A stretch of 23,549 bases of DNA from JBGVMW01 sp045125095. GTDB taxonomy: Bacteria; Bacillota; Clostridia; Lachnospirales; Lachnospiraceae. The stretch spans positions 1 through 23,549 of the forward strand of contig JBGVMW010000250.1 of the NCBI GenBank assembly GCA_045125095.1. The letters run 5' to 3'. The position numbers and the translations under genes were made by a program. The notes beneath the pieces were generated by a model. It ran no database searches and was not told the DNA's origin. It worked only from the letters and a program-made list of their open reading frames with translations. The number at the start of each line of letters is the position of its first letter. Position 1 is the stretch's first letter. This document shows positions 14,805 through 23,283 of the stretch, piece after piece.

Positions 14805-15382
14805 TACTGTTCCTCCTTCGTCATAACAAGTCTTGGAATGCTGAATAATTCACCGTCAGCTGTAACGAATATAAAATCAATTCCCTGAGGATATTCATAA
14901 TTCTGCTGTTTTCTAAGCTCTATTGCTTTCACCGTTATATCAGGTACTTCTAACTGCAGTGTGCCATCAATACCTGCTCCGTACAAATGTAATGTTTTAC
15001 TGCACGCTTTATCTGTTTTAATAATGATGGTTGCAGATTTCTGAGGATCCTCTAAGGTTCCGCTTTTTGCTTTTTCTATTACTTCTTCTAATTTGTTTCC
15101 GTCTTCAACAAATATAAAATCTGCATTTTCCAATGATTCTTCCTTAGAAAGAGTAATGAGTGACATGTTCTCTGCCAGTTCCTGATTCCCACAGGTTGCA
15201 AAGGTTACCTCATTATCCAAAAGTGTCATTCCAATTGCTAAAAATACTTTACCATCGCTATGCATCTTTTCTGACTGCTCTGCAATGGAGACCCTTCTAC
15301 CCGGATTGGACATTGCTTCTAAAACTTTACGGAACACTTTCTGACCATCGAAAACTTCATCAAAACTATGTAACTTTTTCAT
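14804..15382 (-). CDS. phnH: C-P lyase subunit PhnH
   Basis: PhnH is a homodimeric subunit that joins PhnG, PhnI and PhnJ in the core complex. The 192-residue protein matches family length and begins with the typical EVFDGQKVFRKVLEAMSNPG (about 7-26). It includes LHLYGAGIDG (131-140) and ends with PQGIDFIFVTADGELFSIPR. No catalytic motif is expected. It starts 4 bases after phnG and runs into phnI. Confidence 0.93.
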   Translation of the reverse strand: MKKLHSFDEVFDGQKVFRKVLEAMSNPGRRVSIAEQSEKMHSDGKVFLAIGMTLLDNEVTFATCGNQELAENMSLITLSKEESLENADFIFVEDGNKLEEVIEKAKSGTLEDPQKSATIIIKTDKACSKTLHLYGAGIDGTLQLEVPDITVKAIELRKQQNYEYPQGIDFIFVTADGELFSIPRLVMTKEEQ

Positions 15383-15386
15383 ACGC

Positions 15387-15806
15387 TTATGCCTCCGAAT
15401 CCATAGAATGGAAATTCACCATTGTTTTCATGAACATGGCGTTTTCTTTCTCTTCTTTACTAATCTGTTCTTTTTCTAACTCCAGTAATACACTTTCCTC
15501 TTCAAACAAATCTGCATTATATGCTGCATCAATAATTGCCATGGACAATGTTTTATCAAAATCATCTCCCATAGTTACGGCAGTACCATTGATACCATTT
15601 ACCGATACAGTAGCTTCTGTAATAATTACTTCTCCCAAATAAAAGAGACTCTCTTTTACCGGCTCTCTCATTTTAATCATGGTAAGAGCCTTCTCTGGCT
15701 CTTTTACCACAACCACTTCACTTTTCTGCTTTACTTTTTCTGCCATATCTATTACAACTGTTCTATCAGTTTTGGCCAGAATCTTAAATAAACGTCGCTT
15801 TTCCAT
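15387..15806 (-). CDS. phnG: C-P lyase subunit PhnG
   Basis: PhnG is a small subunit of the PhnGHIJ core. The preferred ATG gives 139 residues starting MEKRRLFKILAKTD, one base after the stop of the permease gene (TAACATG) and with AAAGG upstream. The frame extends to 15848, but that part overlaps the permease and lacks a ribosome site. GEVIITEATVSVNG and the GDDFDKTLSMAIIDAAYNA block (roughly 60-105) are characteristic. Confidence 0.92.
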   Translation of the reverse strand: MEKRRLFKILAKTDRTVVIDMAEKVKQKSEVVVVKEPEKALTMIKMREPVKESLFYLGEVIITEATVSVNGINGTAVTMGDDFDKTLSMAIIDAAYNADLFEEESVLLELEKEQISKEEKENAMFMKTMVNFHSMDSEA

Positions 15807-15807
15807 G

Positions 15808-16689
15808 TTACTTAACCTTTCTTTTGATTTTTGTAGAAATTGTCTCAAGAATAATAACGGCGATGACTACCACATAGGTAAGAAATCCCATCTCATGCAA
15901 GTCAAAATAAAAGCTACCTGCCATAAAGAGGTTGTATCCTATTCCGCCGGCTCCTGCCGCTGCTCCCATTGCTATGGCATTTGCAAAGTTAATTTCGAAA
16001 CGCATAAACGTCCATGCCACGATATAACTAATGCTGGCAGGTATCACAGCCTGACAGACAATTTGCCAAAAATTAGCCCCATTTGCACGAAGTGCTTCAA
16101 TGGTACCTTCATCGATTTCTTCGATGGCCTCGGAATACATCTTCGTCAAATATGCAAAACTATGAAAAGTAAGACCTACCACACCGGCTACACTTCCCAG
16201 CCCGGCAGACACTGCAAAAATCAATACCCACAAAACGGTAGGAACGGCACGTACCACTGCAACCAGGCTTTTGATTACACCGGCTACCTTTGGAGATGAA
16301 ATATTTCTCGCACAGAACAAAGAACAAAACAGTGCAAGAATTGCTCCAAAAATGGTAGATAAAACACCCAGACAAAAGGTTACAAATAACTGATACAGAA
16401 TACCTGTTACGGTATCGTATTTTAGTGCAGGCTCTAAAAATACAGTTTTTATATTTCCAAGAGTAGCCATTATGGCTTCTGCAAAATTAATATCCTTATA
16501 ATCAAAAGTTGCAAATGCATAAATCGTAATGAACACCAGTGCTGCTATAAGCACGCGGATTGCTACATTACTTTTGCTGTGGGCTGCGATTCTGGTTTTA
16601 CCAAAAATATTTTTTTCCAGCACCACTACTTCCGGCTCTCCCGAATCCTTACCAAAAACACCCTGTTTTTCAACTACTAACTCTGACAT
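15808..16689 (-). CDS. phnE: Phosphonate ABC transporter permease PhnE (second copy)
   Basis: This 293-residue membrane protein has about six hydrophobic segments after a 40-residue polar N-terminus. The binding-protein-dependent permease loop is visible as EALRANGANFWQIVCQAVIP. It pairs with the permease encoded just upstream; the two share only the fold and loop, so they probably form a heterodimer. The start shares one base with the upstream stop (TAATG) and has AAAGGTGA before it. Confidence 0.94.
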   Translation of the reverse strand: MSELVVEKQGVFGKDSGEPEVVVLEKNIFGKTRIAAHSKSNVAIRVLIAALVFITIYAFATFDYKDINFAEAIMATLGNIKTVFLEPALKYDTVTGILYQLFVTFCLGVLSTIFGAILALFCSLFCARNISSPKVAGVIKSLVAVVRAVPTVLWVLIFAVSAGLGSVAGVVGLTFHSFAYLTKMYSEAIEEIDEGTIEALRANGANFWQIVCQAVIPASISYIVAWTFMRFEINFANAIAMGAAAGAGGIGYNLFMAGSFYFDLHEMGFLTYVVVIAVIILETISTKIKRKVK

Positions 16690-17483
16690 TATGCAATCAC
16701 CTTTCTTACCTGAATAGAAATCGTTTCAATCACGATTACCAAAACAACAAGTGACAGTACCACCAGACCTGCAGAACCGAACTCTAATCGTTTGTAATAC
16801 ATATCAAACAAATAGCCAATTCCTGTTGCTGTCAGGATACCAATTAAGGTGGAACTTCTAATATTGTTCTCAATCATATAAAGTACCCAGGATATAATTC
16901 CCGTTAAAGACGATGGGATAATGCCCTGAAATACAATCTGTACAAAGTTTGCACCGGTTGCATCCAGTGCTTCCACGCAGGAAGAACTTACTTCATCGAT
17001 GGTCTCAATAAAAGATCTGGTTAACATTCCAAATGTGGTAAAAAATAATGCAAAAAATCCGGTTAAGATGTTCTGTCCAAAAGAAAACATCAGTAACATT
17101 GCCCATACAACATCCGGTACATTTCTAAAGAATGCTGCTACAATACGTACCATCTGATTCACAAACGCATTTATCTTCAAAGTCTTAGATCCAAACAAGC
17201 TGAATGCAAATGCAGCAACTGCTGCCAAAGAAGTAACGGCTACGGATAAAAGTGCCGTTTCAATAAGTCTGTCTATAATCTTTGGTAATCTCTCAAGGGC
17301 TTGGGCATTCGGTATCAGATTATCTAACATCCAAAGCCCCGCCTCCGGAAAGGACTTTAACCCATCCGAAAAGCGAAACTCAGTTACAACAGAGGCAACC
17401 AGATATAGCACTACAACCGTAAGTATTACACTTGCATATGACATTTTCCTTTTACGGAAAACGGAATCTTTCCTATTCTCCAT
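16689..17483 (-). CDS. phnE: Phosphonate ABC transporter permease PhnE (first copy)
   Basis: The preferred ATG gives 264 residues and has GGAGG five bases upstream; another ATG four codons earlier lacks such a site. About six membrane segments and the permease loop ALDATGANFVQIVFQGIIP are present. It overlaps the phnC stop by 11 bases. It transports phosphonate delivered by PhnD, powered by PhnC. Confidence 0.94.
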   Translation of the reverse strand: MENRKDSVFRKRKMSYASVILTVVVLYLVASVVTEFRFSDGLKSFPEAGLWMLDNLIPNAQALERLPKIIDRLIETALLSVAVTSLAAVAAFAFSLFGSKTLKINAFVNQMVRIVAAFFRNVPDVVWAMLLMFSFGQNILTGFFALFFTTFGMLTRSFIETIDEVSSSCVEALDATGANFVQIVFQGIIPSSLTGIISWVLYMIENNIRSSTLIGILTATGIGYLFDMYYKRLEFGSAGLVVLSLVVLVIVIETISIQVRKVIA

Positions 17484-18261
17484 CACTACCTCCACTAATA
17501 TCTGTAATCAAGTCGCTTGCACTTGACTGGTAAATTCTGTGAATTGTCTCCTGATCCAATTTCTCAGGCGAACCGTCGTATACGATTTTTCCTCCTGCAA
17601 CACCAATAATTCTCTGGGAATATTTCATTGCAACATCCACCTGATGTAAATTTACAATGCAGGTTATCTTCTTGTTCTTATTAATCTCAGCTAACTGATC
17701 CATGATGGTTTTGGAAGCTTTTGGATCCAAGGATGCAATGGGCTCATCACATAAAATCAGTTTTGGCTGCTGCATAATGGCTCTTGCAATTCCTACACGC
17801 TGCTTCTGACCTCCTGAAAGTTCATCACAACGCTTATAGACCTGCTGTTCAAGTCCTAACTCTTTTAATATTTCAAAAGCGGTATTTTTTTCTTCTTCTG
17901 TATAATGTCCTACCATTCCACTAAGGGTTGATTTCTTTCCCAAAGTACCATGCAAAACATTTTCAATAACACTAAGTCTGTCTACTAAGTTATAATGCTG
18001 AAAAATCATACCGGTTTTGGTTCTGACACCACGAAGTTCTTTTCCTTTTACATGGGTGATATCCTGTCCATCCAACATAACCACACCCTCAGATGTATCA
18101 ATCATGCGATTGATACATCTTAAGAGTGTTGATTTGCCTGCGCCCGAAGGGCCTATGATGGATACAAATTCACCTTCTTCTACTGTAAAGTTTATGTCTT
18201 CCAACGCCTTCGTTACATTATCGTAAACCTTACTTACATTTTTAAATTCTAGAATTGGCAT
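17473..18261 (-). CDS. phnC: Phosphonate ABC transporter ATP-binding protein PhnC
   Basis: The 262-residue ATPase has Walker A GPSGAGKST, Q-loop FQHYN, signature LSGGQKQRVGIARA, Walker B LILCDEPIASLD and the switch histidine in NLHQVD. The FQHYNLV and LHGTLG context is typical of PhnC and sets it apart from PhnK and PhnL. GGAGA lies 9 bases before the ATG. It follows phnD after 24 bases. Confidence 0.95.
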   Translation of the reverse strand: MPILEFKNVSKVYDNVTKALEDINFTVEEGEFVSIIGPSGAGKSTLLRCINRMIDTSEGVVMLDGQDITHVKGKELRGVRTKTGMIFQHYNLVDRLSVIENVLHGTLGKKSTLSGMVGHYTEEEKNTAFEILKELGLEQQVYKRCDELSGGQKQRVGIARAIMQQPKLILCDEPIASLDPKASKTIMDQLAEINKNKKITCIVNLHQVDVAMKYSQRIIGVAGGKIVYDGSPEKLDQETIHRIYQSSASDLITDISGGSDGE

Positions 18262-18285
18262 ACTTTGTAATCTCCATTTATTTAT

Positions 18286-19416
18286 CTACTGCATGTTTCT
18301 AATCGGGTCATACCAGGAATCTTCTACCGTAACGAATCTTTCATCTGCAGTTTTCTTATATGCACCGGTTGCTTCTTCTGAATCTGCCGGATAGAAAATC
18401 TTCTCATTATTAGCTACTTCATCCGATGTGAACAATGCCTGAATTGCTGCCACATCATCTGGACTAAGTGTTTCTGAATTATATACAAACGGTCCATTCA
18501 TAACCGGAGTGGAAAAAATAACCTTGAATTTTTCACCTGTTACAGTGTCAAATGGTGCTTCTGCGCCTTCGTTAATTTCATATACAGAACCTACCTGTTT
18601 TTCTTCTCCCTCTACGCAGCTTGCATATGGTGCAATTTCTGAATCACAGAAAGCAGCTACATCTGCTTTACCGGAGATTAAATTGAACGCAGAGCCTTGA
18701 TGAGAACCACCGAATAATACCTCACTAAAGAACATATCACTACCGCCTTCCATGAGGTCATCTACTGTTAAATTTGCCCATTCGCTATCTGCACTGAAGT
18801 AAGAAACGATGGCATTCGTAGGTACTTTAAATCCTGATGTAGAGCTGTTAGATACAAATGACATCTTCTTACCAACAATGTTCTGGATAGAATAGGAATC
18901 TCCATCTGCATATTCTTCTGCATTCTCTTCCTTTGAAGCGATGAAACTGTAGTACATTGCATCATCTAATGTTCCGGATGCTCCAGAGTTTACAAACAAT
19001 ACATCTACTGCATTGTTAGCATTTTTTGCCTGAATATATCCTTCTGCACCAAACATACATCCAATCTGTGCGGAACCGCTGGAAACAGATTCAATTGCTA
19101 TGGTATAATCTGTTGTTAATTTCTGTTCTACTTTCTTACCCGTTGCCTGCTCAATTAAGTTTCCAACATCTTCTCTGGTAGCTGTAAAGTTATCTGCTGA
19201 TTCGTTTGGATACCACACTAATGTGATTGTATCTGCATAATCGTCACTTTTTTCTTCCTCAACTTCTATTTCTGACTCCGCTGTTTGTTCCTTTTTTTCT
19301 TCCGGTGCTTTTGTTGTTGCTTCTTCTGATGAACCACAGCCTGCCAAACATCCAAGTCCTAATATAAGAGTTGTTGCAATTGCTAATGATTTGGTTAACA
19401 TATTCTTTCTTTTCAT
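18286..19416 (-). CDS. phnD: Phosphonate-binding lipoprotein PhnD
   Basis: The 376-residue protein has a lipoprotein signal: Lys/Arg start, hydrophobic stretch, and lipobox LAGC with the lipidated Cys at 27. An acidic linker of about 35 residues (EEKKEQTAESEIEVEEE) precedes the periplasmic-binding fold starting TITLVWYPNE. The segments SSTSGFKVPTNAI and GSHQGSAFNLISGKADVAAF (in the 190-260 region) match the ligand-binding hinge of PhnD-type proteins. GGAGAG lies before the ATG. It is the first gene of the operon, so the operon promoter should lie upstream. Confidence 0.93.
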   Translation of the reverse strand: MKRKNMLTKSLAIATTLILGLGCLAGCGSSEEATTKAPEEKKEQTAESEIEVEEEKSDDYADTITLVWYPNESADNFTATREDVGNLIEQATGKKVEQKLTTDYTIAIESVSSGSAQIGCMFGAEGYIQAKNANNAVDVLFVNSGASGTLDDAMYYSFIASKEENAEEYADGDSYSIQNIVGKKMSFVSNSSTSGFKVPTNAIVSYFSADSEWANLTVDDLMEGGSDMFFSEVLFGGSHQGSAFNLISGKADVAAFCDSEIAPYASCVEGEEKQVGSVYEINEGAEAPFDTVTGEKFKVIFSTPVMNGPFVYNSETLSPDDVAAIQALFTSDEVANNEKIFYPADSEEATGAYKKTADERFVTVEDSWYDPIRNMQ

Positions 19417-19457
19417 TTCTTCTCTCCTTTTCTTTCACTTTTTATAATTTCTTCTCA

Positions 19458-19534
19458 ATTGCAAATTCATTTTATAACCTCAGAAACTCTCTTTCTATCA
19501 ACCTTTCGCAAAATGTCTGTAAATTCGTTGTTAA
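19458..19534 (-). promoter_or_regulatory. Candidate phn operon promoter with Pho-box-like direct repeat
   Basis: On the minus strand TTAACA (19534-19529) is followed after 5 bases by TTTACA (19523-19518). This is the 11-base spacing of TT(A/T/C)ACA repeats bound by the phosphate regulator PhoP in Bacillus. Further downstream, TTGATA and TATAAA are spaced 18-19 bases apart and could be a weak promoter before phnD. Additional TTTACA copies lie at 19595-19590 and 19575-19570. Phosphate control of phn genes is well known; these specific sites are inferred by eye. Confidence 0.4.
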
Positions 19535-19618
19535 CAAATTCTGATTTACGTAATGAAGTGTATCGCATTTGTAAAAAAATCAACTCTTTTGTAAAAAGAA
19601 AGAAATATAGGTAAACTA

Positions 19619-19658
19619 AAGCTGCATGAGAAATCATTTGCGTTTTCTCATGCAGCTT
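19619..19658. terminator. Strong hairpin terminator between the mob module and the phn operon
   Basis: 19621-19633 (GCTGCATGAGAAA) pairs perfectly with 19644-19656, and two more A-T pairs extend the stem to 15 bp. The loop is 10 bases, with T-rich tracts on both sides. It lies about 110 bases past the relaxase stop in its reading direction and about 200 bases before phnD. It would therefore end the mobilization transcript and insulate the phn promoter. Confidence 0.75.
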
Positions 19659-19767
19659 AAATTTTTGCACTCTACTCATGTTTTCTATAAATTTTTATAG
19701 ACTGCGAACCGCTGACATATTACCGTTCGCCGCAATAATTAATAGTTCAAGTTTCCGTACTCACTTA
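19659..19767. other. Intergenic stretch past the relaxase gene
   Basis: No gene is seen. It contains the palindrome CTATAAA-TT-TTTATAG (19685-19700) and an inverted repeat GCGAAC (19704-19709) with GTTCGC (19725-19730). This would be the natural place for the end of an integrated element, but no direct repeat pair can be matched inside the window. Confidence 0.35.
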
Positions 19768-21597
19768 TTACCTCGCTCCCCTATTCCTATCTGAAACGGC
19801 TATACTTCTCGAATCATTCCTTACACCATAATGCATCTTTCGGTAATTATATTCCTCCAAGAATTCATCATATACAGTCATCTTATAACGAATACTCTTC
19901 ATCTTTTCTGCCGTATATCCCATACGCTGACAATATGCATCATACTCTGCTTCATAGTCATCCGTAGGAACCGATAGAATTACCGCACGTTCTTCAATCG
20001 ACAGCTTAGTATAATCAATTACCTCAGGTACAACCTCTGCCTCTTCTGATACAGCTTCTTCTATTTCTGAAATTTCAGACTCCACTTTCTCTGATACTAC
20101 AACAGCCTGGGGCTCATCTGTTGTATCAACCGCACTCTCAACCCTTTCAGTATCCTGCACTCGTTTCTCTTTCGCATCCTTCAAATCAGCAAATTCCTCA
20201 TAAGATAGAATCTCTTCCTTTGCATCACCCAAAGTTACATCTGAAATATCCTTGTACTTGATATCTTCCAGATAAACCATATAGTCCCATTTCCACTCAT
20301 GATTCACACTAGAAAGTTCACATAAAGCCTCATCCCAAAGCACTCCCGCTTTGTGAGCCTTTTCCCGATAAAGTTTTACTGCCTGCTGCATTTCAAATTC
20401 TTCTCTGGTCAGAATCGGTGCTGTAAGTTCTTCCTCTGTAAATCCGGCTACATCATTTACATTTATAAACTGTGATTGCAGATAATCCACATAATCTTTA
20501 TTCCACTCCTCCCGTGCAAGTTCTTTGTTACAGTAATCCTGCTGAACACTATTTCTGCTAAATCCCAGCTTTCTTTTTCGTGAAAGAAGTTCTCTCTGCT
20601 CTCGCTCTTCCTGCAACTGCCTTTCCTTTCGGGCAGCTTCTTCTCTGGCAAGTGCCTCTGCTTTTACCCTTGCTTCTTCCTCAGCAATTCTGCGAGCCTC
20701 TTTTTCCGCATTCCGCTCCTCCACAACCGTTGCTATTCTCTCCACAAGCTCTGCCTTACCATAACCCTCTCCCAGCTTATTTCCACGGATGCCCTGCTTC
20801 ATATCCGGCGTGGAAAATGTCACTGTTTTATTCGTAACACGAATCTTCCAGTTATACATAAATTGCAGGCATTCCACCAACTGCTCAAAGGAATCCACAA
20901 AAGGCAATAGCTTGTCTATGGTATCCCGAATCAGTTCTCTGTTAGAAGTAACACCAACACCATCCTTGGCATTTTGATTCATCAGACGCTTTTCCACCCA
21001 GTAATTATCCGTATGCTTCTTAGCTAGCAAATCCACCTGACCAAAGCCAAGACGAATGCACTTCTCCATTACCCACTTTTTTGCATGGAACATCATCTTC
21101 CCAGTACTTTTATGCTTACAGCCCTGCTTCCACTCACAGGGCTTATCATGCCACCTGCATTGCTTTCCGGCATACTTTCTAACGGAATTGATAACCATGT
21201 GAATGTGCATATTCTGACTGCCATTATGACCATCGGGATGAACTGCCACCACTGCCTGATGCCCCGGTGCGAATGCCGAAAGCCACTGCTTACCAAATTC
21301 CAAAGCTTGCTCCATAGTAATAGGGTCATTTGGCTCAAAGCTGATGATATAATGGTGCGCCTTTACATCCTTTATGGAATTATTCTTGCCATACAGACGA
21401 TTAACCTCAATACATTCCGCACCAAAGCTGTCCACATCACAGTTCACACCTGCAATCAGATAATTCTCACGCTCCTGTATTCTGCCTTTTTCATCCAATA
21501 CAGGCTTATTGGTATATTCATCAAACTGGCAGGTAAGATACTCCACCGCCGATGAATAGAACCTATTTTTCACCGAAAAATGCTTTAAAATCGCCAT
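19768..21597 (-). CDS. Relaxase/mobilization nuclease (MobP-type)
   Basis: The relaxase nicks oriT and leads single-stranded DNA into the recipient. The 609-residue protein has a nuclease domain at 1-270: an N-terminal tyrosine region (SSAVEYL, Y20), HHYIISF (81-87) and the metal-binding NMHIHMVINSV (H131, H133, N137). A Cys/His-rich patch follows (about 147-163, CRWHDKPCEWKQGCKHK). Residues 290-345 are a Glu/Arg/Ala coiled coil, and the C-terminal third is acidic and repetitive (Glu-Val rich, about 480-535). This suits PF03432-type relaxases of Firmicute elements. Its start shares one base with the mobC stop. No damage is seen. Confidence 0.92.
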   Translation of the reverse strand: MAILKHFSVKNRFYSSAVEYLTCQFDEYTNKPVLDEKGRIQERENYLIAGVNCDVDSFGAECIEVNRLYGKNNSIKDVKAHHYIISFEPNDPITMEQALEFGKQWLSAFAPGHQAVVAVHPDGHNGSQNMHIHMVINSVRKYAGKQCRWHDKPCEWKQGCKHKSTGKMMFHAKKWVMEKCIRLGFGQVDLLAKKHTDNYWVEKRLMNQNAKDGVGVTSNRELIRDTIDKLLPFVDSFEQLVECLQFMYNWKIRVTNKTVTFSTPDMKQGIRGNKLGEGYGKAELVERIATVVEERNAEKEARRIAEEEARVKAEALAREEAARKERQLQEEREQRELLSRKRKLGFSRNSVQQDYCNKELAREEWNKDYVDYLQSQFINVNDVAGFTEEELTAPILTREEFEMQQAVKLYREKAHKAGVLWDEALCELSSVNHEWKWDYMVYLEDIKYKDISDVTLGDAKEEILSYEEFADLKDAKEKRVQDTERVESAVDTTDEPQAVVVSEKVESEISEIEEAVSEEAEVVPEVIDYTKLSIEERAVILSVPTDDYEAEYDAYCQRMGYTAEKMKSIRYKMTVYDEFLEEYNYRKMHYGVRNDSRSIAVSDRNRGAR

Positions 21598-21989
21598 TAT
21601 TCTTCGTCCTCCTTATTTCTCTTACGCCTGCGTTTCTTTCCACAGGCAACATCCTCCAATGCCGGAAGAATTTTAAATTTCAAATTAAGTACCTCCCTTA
21701 TGGCTTCCTTTAATTCATAATAAATGCTGTAAAAATCACCGCCACCATTTAAGTGCTTTGCTATCTGGTTTAGGTTAGAACCAATCTTACCCAGTTGCAC
21801 AGAATACTCCTTCAACAGACCGGTATCACCATAACAGGGAAGCTTTCTCCCCAGTGCACACCGTCTGATATATTCCGATGTGCTAAGTCCCGTCTTTCTT
21901 GCTTTTTCTTCAATCTCTTCCTTGTCTTCTGCTGATATACGCATGGACATCAGAACCATATTTTCTTTCTTTTTATCTGTATTTCTCAT
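21597..21989 (-). CDS. mobC: MobC-like relaxosome accessory protein
   Basis: From the ATG with GGAGG five bases upstream, the protein is 130 residues; the frame could extend 12 codons further without support. An N-terminal ribbon-helix-helix part (MVLMSMRISAEDKEEIEEKA, about 11-30, then TSEYIRRCALG) should bind oriT, and the MobC motif GKIGSNLNQIAKHLN follows. The C-terminus is a Lys/Arg-rich tail. It is translationally coupled to the relaxase, as usual for this pair. Confidence 0.9.
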   Translation of the reverse strand: MRNTDKKKENMVLMSMRISAEDKEEIEEKARKTGLSTSEYIRRCALGRKLPCYGDTGLLKEYSVQLGKIGSNLNQIAKHLNGGGDFYSIYYELKEAIREVLNLKFKILPALEDVACGKKRRRKRNKEDEE

Positions 21990-22755
21990 AAATTCCTCCA
22001 ATCTAGCACAGAAAAAAGCAGGCAATAAATACCTGCTTCCTCGTACCTACAAAATATAAATTGTTAATTGCTACTCCAATAGAACTATTACACTGCCGGA
22101 TACGGCAGATGGTTTTCCCCGATGCAGATTCTGCATCTCCCCTCCCGTGCATAGCCTCGCTCCCCTAAGGTCGCTCACCAATACGCTCGTTGCACTCACG
22201 AATATTTCCTTTAGAAGTCAGTTGTGGCTCGTAAGCTCACAGTAAACTGTTCGCTGTCGCGGCAGTCGCCAAATGAGAACGCAAGCATTCTCGCTTGGCT
22301 CGTTGCCCGCGCATATCTGCTCGCCGATTATATAGAACTCTGTCATACACCCGTCTTACAGAAAATCCACTAATCACATTCCCCATCAGAAATCTCACCA
22401 AAGCTTGCGCATCACTATTCCCAAGAAATCCTTTTTTCGCTGATGCGTGCCGACCAAAGTCGGCATAAGCTCCGGATACGTCGCATAAGGTAGAGCAAGT
22501 TCCGCCCTGTATATACACGGGCAGGAACTTGTTGGGGATTTGGCATCCCCAAGCCCCAGCTTCTACCGCCTTATGGTCCAAAAAATAAAGCCTGCAAGCA
22601 TACTTTATTTTTTTGCCAAAGGCTTGGCTGGCTTCGTAAGAATTTCATATCACAGCTTTTCCCATAGAAAAAGAACTGTCTTACAGATAAGGTCATTTCC
22701 TCATACAAGGCACCTTTTTGTAAGACAGTCCGTCATACTGTGATATTTCATTTTC
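21990..22755. other. Hairpin-rich, G+C-richer stretch, probable transfer origin (oriT) region
   Basis: About 760 bases separate mobC from the partition gene. Perfect short hairpins occur at 22016-22022/22032-22038, 22093-22098/22103-22108, 22121-22128/22130-22137 and 22532-22539/22545-22552. The last, TTGGGGAT-TTGGC-ATCCCCAA, is followed by GCCCC. Position upstream of mobC and relaxase, cumulated hairpins and base composition unlike the flanks fit an oriT. An open frame of 114 codons (22581-22237) exists, but I think it is not real. The nick site cannot be placed by eye. Confidence 0.45.
22647..22746. repeat. Nested inverted repeats past the parR-like gene
   Basis: The outer arms ATATCACAG (22647-22655) and CTGTGATAT (22738-22746) enclose the inner arms ACTGTCTTAC (22675-22684) and GTAAGACAGT (22720-22729). 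All arms match perfectly. The outer arm begins 10 bases past the stop of the partition gene. It could be a terminator, an operator or centromere-like site, or part of the transfer origin. Confidence 0.6.
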
Positions 22756-23274
22756 TTACTCATCATCCATATCAAACAAGCTTCCAAGCATATTTTTTGT
22801 GGCACTATCCATAGCTTTGGAAGTATCTGCGGCAAGCTCATTATTGGGAACCGTTGGCTCCGGCACATTAGCTGCTATAGCAGAAGGCATTACATTCGGT
22901 ACAGCAACCGTCATACCATTAGGAACCACACCAGCCATCTGCATCGGAGCCATAGGAACAACTCCCATATTCATCTGCTGTGCCATTGCCCCCAGAACTC
23001 CGGCAAACATATTGTTAGCCACATTCTGTGAGGACTCCTGCACTACCTTAGTAAATTCCTCTGCCATGCTTTTGATTGCCTGCTCCATCCATTCTGTAAT
23101 TTCCTTTTCCCGAATACCCCTTTGCTCACTTTCCATAGCATTAAGTAATGCCTGTTTGATAAGCTCTGTCTGATTCAGATATCCCGGCTGGCTGGATTTT
23201 TCCTCCAACCACGCAAGGATTTTTCTGTCACTTTCACATTTCGGATTTAACCGAAAAGATATAGCATTTCCCAT
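22756..23274 (-). CDS. ParR-like centromere-binding partner of the ParM-like protein
   Basis: The 172-residue protein begins with a ribbon-helix-helix-like unit: the strand ISFRLNP, then helices DRKILAWLEEKSS and QTELIKQALLNAM. A low-complexity middle rich in Met, Val, Pro and Ala follows, and the tail is acidic (GSLFDMDDE). AGGAGG at good spacing precedes the ATG, 9 bases after the ParM-like gene ends. A small RHH protein directly behind a ParM-type actin is the usual parMR layout, with the C-terminal tail contacting the filament. The role is inferred from position and the N-terminal pattern. Confidence 0.65.
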   Translation of the reverse strand: MGNAISFRLNPKCESDRKILAWLEEKSSQPGYLNQTELIKQALLNAMESEQRGIREKEITEWMEQAIKSMAEEFTKVVQESSQNVANNMFAGVLGAMAQQMNMGVVPMAPMQMAGVVPNGMTVAVPNVMPSAIAANVPEPTVPNNELAADTSKAMDSATKNMLGSLFDMDDE

Positions 23275-23283
23275 AAGAGCCTC

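Noticed and set aside
8606..19416. phnN, phnP, phnF or phnO as separate genes in the operon
   Set aside because: Every frame in the operon is assigned to another function; only the GNAT part of the fusion could serve as PhnO.
19467..19679. 70-codon minus-strand frame upstream of phnD
   Set aside because: It covers the terminator hairpin and the Pho-box-like repeat, so it is better explained as regulatory DNA.
22237..22581. 114-codon minus-strand frame in the oriT-like stretch
   Set aside because: It spans several hairpins, has Ala/Arg/Gly-rich content unlike the neighbours, and lacks a good ribosome site. Probably a chance frame in G+C-richer transfer-origin DNA; not excluded.
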